Of a DNA stretch of 39,658 bases, positions 8,876-17,819 are shown in pieces. A program made the position numbers and the translations under genes. The stretch spans positions 1 through 39,658 of the IMG/VR virus record IMGVR_UViG_3300027797_000056, one strand, 5' to 3'. The notes under the pieces are model-generated. The model searched no databases, was not told the DNA's origin, and saw only the letters and a program-made list of their open reading frames with translations. The first letter of the stretch is position 1; each line of letters begins with the position of its first letter. This stretch comes from a virus.

Positions 8876-9868
8876 CTACTCTTCCTCCTGAGGTTGATTG
8901 AGAGCGTCGATCTCGTCCTGTGTCAGAACACGAGGCGGAACGCGAAGCTCCACCACCTCGTCTAGAGTCGGGGCGTTCGGTCTTAGCCTGTAGGGCACAG
9001 GCATCTCTACGAAGTGGCCTTTAGACCCGATCTCCACAACATCGTAACCTAGCTCCGGCTCCTTACGTCTTTGGTACTCGAGGCATTTATTGCGGCTGGT
9101 GGGCACGCAGTAGATCCTTTGCCAGAGAGGGTCACGAGGGTTGAAAACAGCCTGGGCCTCGAACGCTTCGTCGGTGGCCGGGATGTCCTGCTTCGCGATG
9201 TAAACGCAGATCACGTCCTCGCATTGCCCACCAACCAGGACAATGTCACCGGCTCTGTAGAAGAAGTCCCTGCGAATCCGCGCGCTATCCCACCTGCTTA
9301 AGGTGCCCTGGTCCCAGGTTCCATCGTACCTCCCCCACTCTGTATCGTAGAGCTTTAGCTCGTAGAACTCGTAGAGGGCCAGTAGCTCCTCTACTGAGAG
9401 CACTCCCGCCGGCTTGGTTGTCTCAACGTAGCATATCCTATTCCACTTGGAGCTGTCAAACGCTCCGGGAATTGTCGGGATGTCATTCTTAGCCTTGTGC
9501 AGGCTTATAGTGTACCCATTGTCCTCGATGAGCAGAACCATCGAGTCCTTCTCGTAGGCAATTATGGCTGTGTACTGAGCCACCCCGCCCATGTCGTCTG
9601 TCTCCGACAGCAGGAGGTTGGGGGTGGAACTACTGATCTCCCAGGGAAACTCTACGTCCCCCCATGACCTATATACTCCTTTCTTGGGGTCGTATAGAGG
9701 GTACTCGTCGAAAAGCTGCTCTATGCTTTTTCCGCAGGAATTAGTATCACCAGTAGAGCAGCTTTTATCAACTACGTCGCCGATCCCACCGGCCTCCTCT
9801 ATGGCCTCCTTCTGATCATCAGAAGGTTGCTCAAAGCAGCCCCTAAAATAGAGGTTAGAGAGACTCAT
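8876..9868 (-). CDS. Structural protein with duplicated CBM5/12-like segment
   Basis: A 330-residue protein with no close family that I can name. Two segments, near residues 97-150 and 203-258, share the pattern (Y..)aaII/DIVL..., then I..Y/V..Y.A/KA..DIP......F....W.RI.YV/CV.T. This resembles the Y..GD.V...Y.A..D.....W pattern of CBM5/12-type carbohydrate-binding folds. The resemblance is by eye only. The gene sits between fibre genes and the tube candidate and is tightly coupled to the downstream gene (3-bp gap). A role at the tail tip or in glycan contact is plausible. The N-terminus has several Cys, and the C-terminus is Pro/Glu-rich. Confidence 0.6.
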   Translation of the reverse strand: MSLSNLYFRGCFEQPSDDQKEAIEEAGGIGDVVDKSCSTGDTNSCGKSIEQLFDEYPLYDPKKGVYRSWGDVEFPWEISSSTPNLLLSETDDMGGVAQYTAIIAYEKDSMVLLIEDNGYTISLHKAKNDIPTIPGAFDSSKWNRICYVETTKPAGVLSVEELLALYEFYELKLYDTEWGRYDGTWDQGTLSRWDSARIRRDFFYRAGDIVLVGGQCEDVICVYIAKQDIPATDEAFEAQAVFNPRDPLWQRIYCVPTSRNKCLEYQRRKEPELGYDVVEIGSKGHFVEMPVPYRLRPNAPTLDEVVELRVPPRVLTQDEIDALNQPQEEE

Positions 9869-9891
9869 ACCTCGACCTCAGGGGATTACGA

Positions 9892-10320
9892 TTAGTTGTA
9901 AGTGAAGGTATCCATCACGAACGTTAGTTCGAGGGTGGAGACGTTAGCGGAAGTGCGATCAGCGGCGCCAAAGTTCAGACTTGTCATCTGAGCGTCGGGA
10001 ATCGTGATTGTGCGCTGGCCAACGGGCTGAGGGTCCTCTCCGCAGGAGACAGGAGTCACTGTGAGTGTTACGAATTCGCAACCGTACGACTTCCAGAAGT
10101 CGACGATGTCGGCGTGCTTCTCAGGGTCGAAGGGCACGGACACCGTGACCTCGGAGAGGGTGCGGGGGCCTTTAAGATTGAAGATGCGTCCTCTCACGCC
10201 ATCGGCGTACTGTGAAGTGCCGGCTGTGTCGCGGATTCCACTAAAGTTAGTGAAGTAGTGCTGGAAGGGGGACGCCTGAATCCAGAACTGGCTCTGCGTT
10301 ACGGGCTTGTATGATAGCAT
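9892..10320 (-). CDS. Putative tail tube protein
   Basis: A compact 142-residue protein with alternating beta-type segments. It begins MLSYKPVTQSQFWIQASPF and ends LELTFVMDTFTYN. The segment PFDPEKHADIVDFWKSYG followed by beta strands resembles tube-type proteins, which suits its size and its place between the portal and tail genes. It is about 58 bp from the portal gene upstream, with a GTTTAAAT motif in that gap. The identification is by length and context, not by a diagnostic motif. Alternatives are a head-tail connector or a small tail-completion protein. Confidence 0.45.
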   Translation of the reverse strand: MLSYKPVTQSQFWIQASPFQHYFTNFSGIRDTAGTSQYADGVRGRIFNLKGPRTLSEVTVSVPFDPEKHADIVDFWKSYGCEFVTLTVTPVSCGEDPQPVGQRTITIPDAQMTSLNFGAADRTSANVSTLELTFVMDTFTYN

Positions 10321-10352
10321 GGTGGGATGAGCTTATACAACTGTCTAACAAT

Positions 10353-10362
10353 ATTTAAACTA
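10353..10362 (-). promoter_or_regulatory. GTTTAAAG-type motif before tube-candidate gene
   Basis: Minus strand reads CCTAGTTTAAATATT in the gap between the portal stop and the next ATG (10320), about 33 nt before that start. The CCTAGTTTAAA core is shared with the site at 20731-20740. A TATAAG lies further downstream, so an ordinary -10 box there is possible too. Confidence 0.5.
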
Positions 10363-10378
10363 GGCTTACATTGCCGAA

Positions 10379-12310
10379 TCACATAAAATACGGGGCAAAG
10401 TACTTCCAGTAGCCGCTAGCCCTGCAGTCTATAACAACACATTCCTTATGCACCACAGACCTGTTAAGTCTGTATATCGACTTGTACAACTCGAGCAGCT
10501 TCGCCGTATCGCACCCGTCGATCTCGTCGACTCTCAGCGAGTTCTCTATGGAATGCAGATCGGTGTCCAGAGAGCCGAGCGCCATGGACTGCTCGGGGCG
10601 AATATACGGAGCCTTCTTAACCTCCTCCAGGAGCCTACGGCAGCCATGGGCAACTTCGCCAGGAGACGTGTACTCGTCGATATTGACTCTGGACGTGGAG
10701 GCTTCGGAGTCTCCATTATCAGAGACGATGCGCTGGAACCCAACATCGTCCAGCGTTCCATCGAATTTGGAGGCGATGATCTTAGCGATCTTGTCCTTCT
10801 TGGTTTTGTCTGGCTGATCTCCCATCTCGTCGTACTCTTCGTCACCTTCGGCAAAGTCGAATAGCTTGAGCAGGTCAGACTGATCTGCTCCGAAAGCTCC
10901 CTGGGCACCGTTGGAGGCGTCGGCCATCTGCTCCGGGGTTTTTGCCTCGGACATAGGAGCGGCTCCTGGAGCACCTCCTCCCATCGCGCTCATATCCATC
11001 TTACCCAGAGAAGGAATCTCCAGCTTGTCCCTCATCCAGTCAAGGTCCTTGACCTCGAAGCCGATGGCCTGCAGTTGTGTTAGCATCTGCACTATCTTAA
11101 CAGGATCCTCACGCTGCTCTAGATCATCAAAGTTTCTACGAAGTCTAGGAACAGCTGCGCCCGGGTAGTTGAGCTCAACAATCCAGCGAATAAGCGTAGC
11201 GTTAATCGTCTCGTCGAGTTCCTCAGAAAACGCTTTAGCCTTACGCATACGCACCGAGTCGGAGACCTGGTCTCTCGCGTACGATCCAACATTTCCCGTC
11301 TCCTGACCTACTGTGTTCTCGCCGTTCAGAACGAAGCTGATCTGCTGATCAACGTACTCGATAAGCTTCTCGTAGACGTCCGCTCGGCCCTGACTCTCCA
11401 GCCAGGAGATGTCCATCTCGTCGGGGATGACAATCGCGGTCTCCTGGCCAAGGCGCTGCAGAGCGGTGAATAGCGACGCAACCTCCTCATCTGGGGTGCC
11501 GAGTGAGAACTTGCCGACCGCGGTGGGGGTCGTGTGCTTGTCCGCGTACTGGAGCCAGAAGGACATGAGAGTTCTCCTGAACTCTACCAGGCTATATAGC
11601 TGTCTACCAAGACCCGATCCGTACGGATCCATAAAATTACTGTACGCCCAGTGCCTATGGATAACCATAGAACGCAGAGGCAACGAGATCCCCTCCACTG
11701 GGGAGGTCACAGTCATCAACCTAGGCGAGATAGTCCCGTCCTCGTTGAGAACAAACTGGAAACGCCTGGGGTCTCTGATCTTGACTTCTGACGGCACAAT
11801 ATAGTTCCCCTGGCGCATCCAGCAGATCTCGCCGATGGATATGCCAAGTATGATCGACTCGCACATTCCCCTGATGAAGGTGTCAAACGCCGAGTTAGAT
11901 GTGACGAGCATCTCCTTGCCGTAGGACTGCCGGGTGTTGGTGCCCATTCGCTTCATCACCTGGCGAACAAACTCCGCTACCTCCTCATCACGGTCGGATG
12001 GCGAAGCCGGATCAACTTCCCACTTACGCTGGATGATCTCACCCGTGATCTTCTCCCAGGCGGCGATGATATGGCTGTCGTTGAACAGCCGCATGTACTT
12101 CTCGATCGCGCGAGGGCCACCACCACCCTCCTCGATGAGGATGTCGTCGCGGCGGGGAAGGATCGAGCCGGAGTTTAGGTACGGGGTAGCTGTGTAAGCG
12201 TACGGGTCAGCTTTGTAGCCCGCAAGACTGCCCTGAGCCACTCCTAAGCTGAAGTAGCGATCAAAATAACCCGTGCGTGGGCCTAGACTCCTCTTCGAAC
12301 TATCTGACAT
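10379..12310 (-). CDS. Portal protein (Mu gp29 / DUF935-like)
   Basis: A 643-residue portal, forming the dodecameric ring through which DNA enters and leaves the head. The core (residues about 60-400) shows the DUF935/Mu gp29-like pattern: AAWEKITGEIIQRKWEVDP near the N-terminus, a GISIGEICW segment, RRFQF, HRHWAYSNFMDPYGSGLGRQ, FSLGTPDEE and the VLNGENTVGQETGNVGSYA segment. The C-terminal 200 residues are a variable acidic extension (FAEGDEEYDEMGDQPDKTKKDK). This fits the Mu-like capsid genes at 25.3-31 kb. The terminase that would normally accompany a portal is not in the window. Start: ATG at 12310; no clear ribosome site is seen. Confidence 0.88.
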   Translation of the reverse strand: MSDSSKRSLGPRTGYFDRYFSLGVAQGSLAGYKADPYAYTATPYLNSGSILPRRDDILIEEGGGGPRAIEKYMRLFNDSHIIAAWEKITGEIIQRKWEVDPASPSDRDEEVAEFVRQVMKRMGTNTRQSYGKEMLVTSNSAFDTFIRGMCESIILGISIGEICWMRQGNYIVPSEVKIRDPRRFQFVLNEDGTISPRLMTVTSPVEGISLPLRSMVIHRHWAYSNFMDPYGSGLGRQLYSLVEFRRTLMSFWLQYADKHTTPTAVGKFSLGTPDEEVASLFTALQRLGQETAIVIPDEMDISWLESQGRADVYEKLIEYVDQQISFVLNGENTVGQETGNVGSYARDQVSDSVRMRKAKAFSEELDETINATLIRWIVELNYPGAAVPRLRRNFDDLEQREDPVKIVQMLTQLQAIGFEVKDLDWMRDKLEIPSLGKMDMSAMGGGAPGAAPMSEAKTPEQMADASNGAQGAFGADQSDLLKLFDFAEGDEEYDEMGDQPDKTKKDKIAKIIASKFDGTLDDVGFQRIVSDNGDSEASTSRVNIDEYTSPGEVAHGCRRLLEEVKKAPYIRPEQSMALGSLDTDLHSIENSLRVDEIDGCDTAKLLELYKSIYRLNRSVVHKECVVIDCRASGYWKYFAPYFM

Positions 12311-12363
12311 AACGTTAACTACCCAGTCCTGTCAGGTTAACGTAGACTTTCAGATAATTCATC

Positions 12364-12564
12364 TTACTTTACCGAGTCACTGTCTTTTGATTCTTTAAAC
12401 TCGGAAGCTTCGGACCGATCCACGTACACAACCTGAGCGTCAAGGATTATGTCGTATAGTTCCTGGGAGGAGATCTCTCCTCTGTTGTACCTGTCAATGG
12501 CCTCATCGGCTCCATCGACGATCACAGGCTGGGAGTTGGTGAGAACGTTTATGCCCCTTTCCAT
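12364..12564 (-). CDS. Small hypothetical protein
   Basis: About 66 residues from the ATG at 12562-12564 (MERGINVLTNSQPVIVDGADEAIDRYNRG...), which overlaps the end of the upstream gene by 16 bp. An AGGAGG lies very close to this ATG. A longer frame opens with ATG at about 12619 (MAETTHSD...) but lacks a ribosome site. The segment AIDRYNRGEISSQELYDIIL looks like a short helical motif. No family is recognised. Its place between an unknown gene and the portal suggests a small head or packaging-linked protein, but that is inference. Confidence 0.55.
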   Translation of the reverse strand: MERGINVLTNSQPVIVDGADEAIDRYNRGEISSQELYDIILDAQVVYVDRSEASEFKESKDSDSVK

Positions 12565-13523
12565 TCCTCCTGTGCTCCCCTGATCTCCTGCTGAATCGCT
12601 GTGAGTTGTTTCTGCCATTTTGGTTCGTAGGAATTGAGGTAGATGTGCCACTTCTTTGGCCACTCGTTGCTCGAGAATTTATGCTCGAGCTCCGGCGGGC
12701 AGACCGTGGTAAACGCTTTGCGAAGAGCGCTGACTCCGGCCGAGACGAAATTATACCGAGTCTTGTGGTAGTATCGCTCGAGCAGATCCAGAGACACGTG
12801 AGGAAAATTCTTCTCGAATTCGGCGAAAAGAGGCGAGTTTTTCACATCAACTTTGGACTCCTCCTCGGCTTTTTGAGATACGTACTGGTAGGACTCGTCA
12901 AGGATGTCCGCGATAAGGCTCGAGTTGAACGGGTAGGATTCGTAGTCATTTATCTCCTTCCAGAAGACCTTCAGAGACTCGTACGCCGCAGTGATGCTGT
13001 GCTTTGAGAACTTGGAGAACCTCTCCCTCAGATCCTTGCGAAGAGTCTCGACGAGATGGGAATCGGCCGCTTCCGGCCATTTAGCGGCTCGGTGAGCGCA
13101 TCCGTTGGCCCACAGAAAAGCCAGGAGAAGGGTCTTTATCCGCCCTTCCTTCAGGTCTTTCAGCGGGACGATATTGTTCTCCTGGAGATGGGCGTACCAC
13201 TCCTCGAAGAGTTTTGATGATCTGTCATTCGCCCCCTCCCAGACCTTGGTTTTTGAGATGAGGCCTATATGCTTGTCGGTGCAGGCTCCGTAGGAGGTTA
13301 GTTCGTTGAACTTTCTGTCCTCGTCGGAGGAGCCACTGGGGACGGAGTCATGGGACCTAGCAGCACCTCCCCCTCCACCCTTACGCGAGGAGATTCTCAG
13401 TTCCTCAAGCTTTATCTCGTGGGAGAAAGTCGCCTCGAGCTTCCACCGATCGTGGTCTAGCAGCAGCTGGAGCTGCTCGTCACTTAGTCGCGGAGCTAGT
13501 GTCAGAAGTTGATTGAGTTCCAA
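12549..13523 (-). CDS. Hypothetical protein upstream of portal
   Basis: A 324-residue, mainly helical, charged protein that I cannot assign. After an acidic/Leu-rich start (LLTLAPRLSDEQLQLLLDHDRWKLEA) there is a Gly/Ser-rich linker near residues 48-70 and then a helical body with many Trp, Tyr and Lys. It overlaps the gene at 13480-13950 by 44 bp. A textbook sigma70-type promoter (TTGACA, 16-bp spacer, TATAAT) lies inside that upstream gene, 30 bp before this start. Position next to the portal could suit a packaging or head-assembly factor, but no motif supports a specific role. Confidence 0.75.
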   Translation of the reverse strand: MELNQLLTLAPRLSDEQLQLLLDHDRWKLEATFSHEIKLEELRISSRKGGGGGAARSHDSVPSGSSDEDRKFNELTSYGACTDKHIGLISKTKVWEGANDRSSKLFEEWYAHLQENNIVPLKDLKEGRIKTLLLAFLWANGCAHRAAKWPEAADSHLVETLRKDLRERFSKFSKHSITAAYESLKVFWKEINDYESYPFNSSLIADILDESYQYVSQKAEEESKVDVKNSPLFAEFEKNFPHVSLDLLERYYHKTRYNFVSAGVSALRKAFTTVCPPELEHKFSSNEWPKKWHIYLNSYEPKWQKQLTAIQQEIRGAQEEWKGA

Positions 13524-13950
13524 GCCGGCGCAGACTTACATCTATAGTACTAATTATATCACGATATGACCAAGTGTCAATCACTCTGTTAAAGATCTTA
13601 GGATCCATGCGGCCCAGATCCACGCCGTCCCTGAGGATGTAGTTGATCCTCTCCCAGATCGACTGGCCGGCCTCCTCGTATAGAAAGATCATCGGACCAT
13701 CGGAACCCTCGCAGGCCTCGATCGCCGATAGGGCCTTGAAGAACTCGCCTAAGGACCCGCAGTCGTACCCGCAGAAGATGATAAATGACGCGGACTTCAT
13801 AGAAGCTTCTGTCAGACCCTGCCTGACTTTCAGCTCTACGCCCTCCTTTTCCGTGAGCACCTGCTCGAGATGCACGGCCATCTTATTCAGGTCGGACGAG
13901 TTATCTACCGCCTTACTTTTGATTAAAACTGCTGAGATCTTAGCCTGCAT
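13480..13950 (-). CDS. Hypothetical protein, possible Rossmann-like (LOG-like) fold
   Basis: A 156-residue protein. Residues about 52-95 read as strand, Gly-rich turn, helix, strand (ASFIIFCGYDCGSLGEFF, then GPMIFLYEEAG). This recalls the GG.GT..E pattern of LOG-type nucleotide-processing Rossmann folds, but the family's PGGxGTxxE signature is not intact. The first 50 residues and a later segment (DTWSYRDIISTID) look alpha/beta. It is the first gene of a minus-strand unit, divergent from the 1269-residue gene, with a TAGGTTTAAAGTT motif just before it. The C-terminal Ser/Thr-rich tail overlaps the next gene. The function is unknown, and the fold guess is weak. Confidence 0.65.
   Translation of the reverse strand: MQAKISAVLIKSKAVDNSSDLNKMAVHLEQVLTEKEGVELKVRQGLTEASMKSASFIIFCGYDCGSLGEFFKALSAIEACEGSDGPMIFLYEEAGQSIWERINYILRDGVDLGRMDPKIFNRVIDTWSYRDIISTIDVSLRRLGTQSTSDTSSATK
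13553..13580 (-). promoter_or_regulatory. Sigma70-type promoter inside gene 13480-13950
   Basis: Minus strand has TTGACA at 13575-13580, a 16-bp spacer and TATAAT at 13553-13558, with an upstream TG (GTGATATAAT). This is nearly perfect host-type consensus. It would start transcripts about 20 nt before the gene at 12549-13523. Confidence 0.75.
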
Positions 13951-13970
13951 AATCCCTTTTACATTCTGAT

Positions 13971-13983
13971 AACTTTAAACCTA
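13971..13983 (-). promoter_or_regulatory. GTTTAAAG-type motif, divergent gap (minus side)
   Basis: Minus strand reads TAGGTTTAAAGTT, about 20 nt before the ATG at 13950. It is half of a head-to-head pair with the plus-strand site at 13985-13999 in the gap between two divergent units. Confidence 0.55.
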
Positions 13984-13984
13984 A

Positions 13985-13999
13985 AGTTTAAGGTTTAAG
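13985..13999 (+). promoter_or_regulatory. GTTTAAAG-type motif, divergent gap (plus side)
   Basis: Plus strand reads AGTTTAAGGTTTAAG, two overlapping cores, 17 nt before the ATG at 14016. Having the motif on both strands of a divergent gap supports a promoter role. Confidence 0.5.
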
Positions 14000-14015
14000 T
14001 AGATACGTCGTGTAC

Positions 14016-17000
14016 ATGAATCCCGAGCTTTTCGAAGACATTCGTATAAACGCACAGAGATTCGTCTCCGAGAGCCTTGCTGCTTACGAGCGTGACTTCG
14101 GAAAGCTCAGCACCGACCTATCAAGGCGAAAGTTTCTGGATTCGGGTCTCGAGCTGCTGGTAAGGATTCTAGACCGCGCAGAGAGCAACGAGGAGATCTC
14201 CATCCTGCCATTTAAGCAGGTTCTTCTCTCGGTTCTGTTTGATCTGGACTTTGATACAGATGCCGTAAAGAATCTACTACCGTTCATCAACACGCAGTTA
14301 GTAGAGTATATCAAAACAAGGCCTAACTACGACGCCGGCCTGACACGGGTATTTAACACCTACTTTGCCCTGTTCGTCGAGAATATAGGCAACTACTCAT
14401 TCTACTCGTCGTCGAGCGCCGTAGATATACTTCAGGCTCAGCCTGAGTACCAGTATTCGGAGTCGTTGTACTCCATCGTGCCTGACGAGATCAACCTTGG
14501 CGAGAGTCGGATCTACACCGTATTTTCCGAGGAACGTTACTGGGAGAACTTCTCCTCTGGGAACAGCGTAACTCAGTACGATGCGCTCATCATCTACGAC
14601 GGCGAGCTGTACAAGCTCCGTCCTGATGTCTCCGCTCCAACAACGACCTACTTCGAGCCAGATGAGTGGATCAAGTACGTACCGAAAAAGTTCGATAAGA
14701 GCAGATCCTTTAAAACAGTTTTTCTCTCCAATGTAAGGTCCGCGTTCGGTAAATTCACCGAGGTCGGATTTGACGTCAACGAGATCACCTCCGACTCCGA
14801 GGTGGCGGAGTACTCCGAACCCACCGTGGTGGACAGGGCGCTTCTAACCTCCACTTTTGGCGGTGTAGGGGCTCAAGTCCTTGACTCCGTGAAGGACCTG
14901 AAGCTTCTGTCGGACTCCTTCGGAGCGTACGAGGGCTCTCCTGTGGGAGGCATAGAGTTTATCACCTCGTTCTCCGAGTACCTCCTCGCGGCGGGCTTAG
15001 GGCGGAATACGACGGCCATCTTCGACGTCAATGACGGGGACTCCGTATTCGGAAAGTTCAACGTCCTCTACAAGTCAGCCACCACCACCAATAGAATACC
15101 AGGACTCAAGTTCCTGAATGGGTTCGGGTCGTTGAAGTCTTTCGTGCACTCGCAGAAACTTCCCGAAGGCACTCCTATAAGCTCGGGGAGAATCATCTAT
15201 AATCCGGTGTACTCGCAGTTCGAGAGCGGGCTCCAGGACCGCTTTACCTCGTTGAAAAAATCAACTTCCTACGCCGAACCGGCAAAAACCGATCTTCTAC
15301 TGTTTGCGATTGAAAACGCTTACGGAAAATCCCTGGCTATAGGAGACACCGTAAAGGCCACACTTAACACCGTAGATAGTAAGGGTAGGGTACCTGGGTT
15401 CGAAGGGTTAGGATCCATCAAGGTTCAACTGGACGAGCTTCAGAGAGTATTTCCTCCGACGTTATATTTTACAGAGTTGTCCTACGAGTCCAAAGTATCC
15501 GCTGGTCTGACAGGATCGCTGAGATACATGCTAAATAATTACTCTAGGTTTTTAACCGCGATGGTGGAACCGATCCTACCTGGCAAATCGCTGGAGTTTT
15601 TTGGTCCCTGGCTCGAGAGAATATCGGGTAAGCTGGAGGAGTTGGGTGACGTCATTAAGGGAGTGGGTGTATCTACATCGGAGTTTATTCCTAACATCTC
15701 ATTCAAGGCGTTCGAGGCCACCGACATAAAGCTGATTGACTTTCTCCGTTCGCTAGGGTTTAGAGACTCGGAGGTGAATAAACTGCTGAAGGTGGAGTCG
15801 TTCTCCCAGCTGGTGAGCAATTTTGCCCCTCTGACCGACTCATCCGACCTCAAGTCCTTTTTCAAAGCCTACGAGCTTACGCAACTCATCTACGAATTTG
15901 GTGGCCAGCAGGCCATAGACTCGTACCTGTCCTTTCTCTACTCTAGTAGCTCGGTAGATTCCCTGCTGAATATCCTGAGCATCTCCCAGAAGGACAAATC
16001 CAGGCTCACCTACGTTAATATCAATAAGTACCCGAAGCTAATAGGGCTGCTTATCGGACTCACCTACGCGATCGACCCCGCTCAACTCGTGAGATTCGAG
16101 AAGATCCTAGGAAAAAACAACCTCAGCCTGCTGGAATCCATCTCGTACCTGTACCAGAACGGGGAAAGCACGGTAATCAAGAGCCTTCAGGACGTAGAAC
16201 TGCTCAGGCCTATGGTGGAGCAGATCATAACTGGGACTTACACCCAAGATCCATTTGCCGCACCGTCACTGAACTACGACCAGGCTAATAGCACCGTTCC
16301 TATCGCTCTCAAGCAGTGGACTGATGTCATAGACCGCAACCTGGGAAGTGTAGGAGGATCCGCGATAATCGAGGGGTTGTACGATAAGGCCAAAGGCCTA
16401 ACGCCCAAGGAGCTGATGTCCGTTCTAGGAGGACCTAGCTCAGCAACTGGCCTTGGGCAGGTTTTGGACGGATTCTCCGGAGGAACACTTACTTCCTTCC
16501 TGAAGTACGCCAGTCTGGCCGGGTTGGGTGTGAAGTTAGGGAACTATAAAAACTCCTACCAGACAGATAATTTTTACGTTGACGCCTCCTACGAGTTCTA
16601 CACGCTCCCTCTGATCATAGAAGAGATAGACTCTCTAGTCAATTCTATCTCCATAATTAAGACGATATTTGGCTCGGAACTCGACTACAACTTCCAGGTG
16701 AATTCGGGATTTGCGAGTAACCTAGAACCTCTAGTGCTCTCCCAGAATAAGACGTACGAAACTATCCCGCAACTGGTATCGGCTGGAGTGTCCGGAGATA
16801 GTCTCGCTGGCCTCAAGCTAACGGCCGGATCGGCGCAGATCGCCGAGTCGCCAGGTGTAGGTAACTCCAGACTACCTAACCGTGTCCCAGTTAAAAACTC
16901 CGTTACTCCAGAGCAGGCAAAGCAACTGTACTCCTACTCGTCTAATATAGCGCAGCTGGGACTCGTTGACAAGATTCCGGTAAATCTCATCAGCAAGTAC

Positions 17001-17819
17001 GTGAAGTTCTCCGACGATAACCTATTCGCGAATGGAGTGGTTCTTACCGACGAAACGGCGCCTCTTGAGATCTTAAAGTCAACTGTCAAAAAGTTCTCTC
17101 CCGCTACCAAGTACGAGGTGGATGGCAGCGTTAAGAGAGTGCCCTCTAAACCCTACTCCGTCGCCGAACTGTACCTAAAAGAGGAGGGAAGCCCAGAGAT
17201 AAAATCCCAGTCCTTAGGAACAAATTACGTGTCAGACACTACCGACCCTGGCACCGATCCATTCGATCCGGTGGCCTCCTGCAGGAAATTCGGAGGAGCT
17301 GACTGCGAGACTCTTTACTCCGAGTCCCAGGAAAGATGTGTCAAGGGCTTTAGTAAGTCACTCTTTCCCGAAACCTACTCTGAAGTCCCCGGAGTATCCT
17401 CGTCCTCTGTGGTGATTGACAGACCACTGGGAACTTTCTCTCAGTACGTGCCTAGCAAAACGCTCACGCCGGCATCCTCGTTCAACGAGCCACCCTCATT
17501 TATGAGTCTGCTGCCGCAGAACGCGTCTATTGGCAATAAGGGTGAACCTCTACTAGATACCATATTCTCCGACCCACTAGTCTACGAGAGCGGAGGACCG
17601 GAGCTTAGCGAGTACGGAAACACCGAGTTTGGAGCAGTCGAGTTTATTAAAGCAAAACTCGAGAGAAACAGCGAATTCAACTGCGCTGGATTCGACTCTC
17701 CGTTCTACTACCAGATCTGCATGAACTTAATGAAATGCAAAAGGTTCTCTCCGCCCTACAACAGCGAGTATTACTTGGATTTTTGTCCTCAAACATTATC
17801 AGGAGGTAGACTAAAATGA
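14016..17819 (+). CDS. Large structural protein candidate, no recognised family
   Basis: About 1267 residues from the ATG at 14016 (MNPELFEDIRINAQRF); a GTG two codons earlier is also possible. I see no signal peptide, membrane segment or catalytic motif. The composition is rich in Ser, Tyr, Leu and Phe, with many short beta/helix segments. Cysteines appear confined to the last 180 or so residues (from VASCRKFGGADC, near residue 1090), suggesting a distinct C-terminal domain. It opens a three-gene plus-strand unit and is joined to the next gene by an ATGA overlap. With sheath, fibres and portal around it, a baseplate or tail-hub role is the best guess, but only from size and context. Confidence 0.8.
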   Translation: MNPELFEDIRINAQRFVSESLAAYERDFGKLSTDLSRRKFLDSGLELLVRILDRAESNEEISILPFKQVLLSVLFDLDFDTDAVKNLLPFINTQLVEYIKTRPNYDAGLTRVFNTYFALFVENIGNYSFYSSSSAVDILQAQPEYQYSESLYSIVPDEINLGESRIYTVFSEERYWENFSSGNSVTQYDALIIYDGELYKLRPDVSAPTTTYFEPDEWIKYVPKKFDKSRSFKTVFLSNVRSAFGKFTEVGFDVNEITSDSEVAEYSEPTVVDRALLTSTFGGVGAQVLDSVKDLKLLSDSFGAYEGSPVGGIEFITSFSEYLLAAGLGRNTTAIFDVNDGDSVFGKFNVLYKSATTTNRIPGLKFLNGFGSLKSFVHSQKLPEGTPISSGRIIYNPVYSQFESGLQDRFTSLKKSTSYAEPAKTDLLLFAIENAYGKSLAIGDTVKATLNTVDSKGRVPGFEGLGSIKVQLDELQRVFPPTLYFTELSYESKVSAGLTGSLRYMLNNYSRFLTAMVEPILPGKSLEFFGPWLERISGKLEELGDVIKGVGVSTSEFIPNISFKAFEATDIKLIDFLRSLGFRDSEVNKLLKVESFSQLVSNFAPLTDSSDLKSFFKAYELTQLIYEFGGQQAIDSYLSFLYSSSSVDSLLNILSISQKDKSRLTYVNINKYPKLIGLLIGLTYAIDPAQLVRFEKILGKNNLSLLESISYLYQNGESTVIKSLQDVELLRPMVEQIITGTYTQDPFAAPSLNYDQANSTVPIALKQWTDVIDRNLGSVGGSAIIEGLYDKAKGLTPKELMSVLGGPSSATGLGQVLDGFSGGTLTSFLKYASLAGLGVKLGNYKNSYQTDNFYVDASYEFYTLPLIIEEIDSLVNSISIIKTIFGSELDYNFQVNSGFASNLEPLVLSQNKTYETIPQLVSAGVSGDSLAGLKLTAGSAQIAESPGVGNSRLPNRVPVKNSVTPEQAKQLYSYSSNIAQLGLVDKIPVNLISKYVKFSDDNLFANGVVLTDETAPLEILKSTVKKFSPATKYEVDGSVKRVPSKPYSVAELYLKEEGSPEIKSQSLGTNYVSDTTDPGTDPFDPVASCRKFGGADCETLYSESQERCVKGFSKSLFPETYSEVPGVSSSSVVIDRPLGTFSQYVPSKTLTPASSFNEPPSFMSLLPQNASIGNKGEPLLDTIFSDPLVYESGGPELSEYGNTEFGAVEFIKAKLERNSEFNCAGFDSPFYYQICMNLMKCKRFSPPYNSEYYLDFCPQTLSGGRLK

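Noticed and set aside
13480-13950. TIR-type or defence effector
   Set aside because: No TIR catalytic Glu context or defence neighbourhood; it lies in a portal-linked unit.
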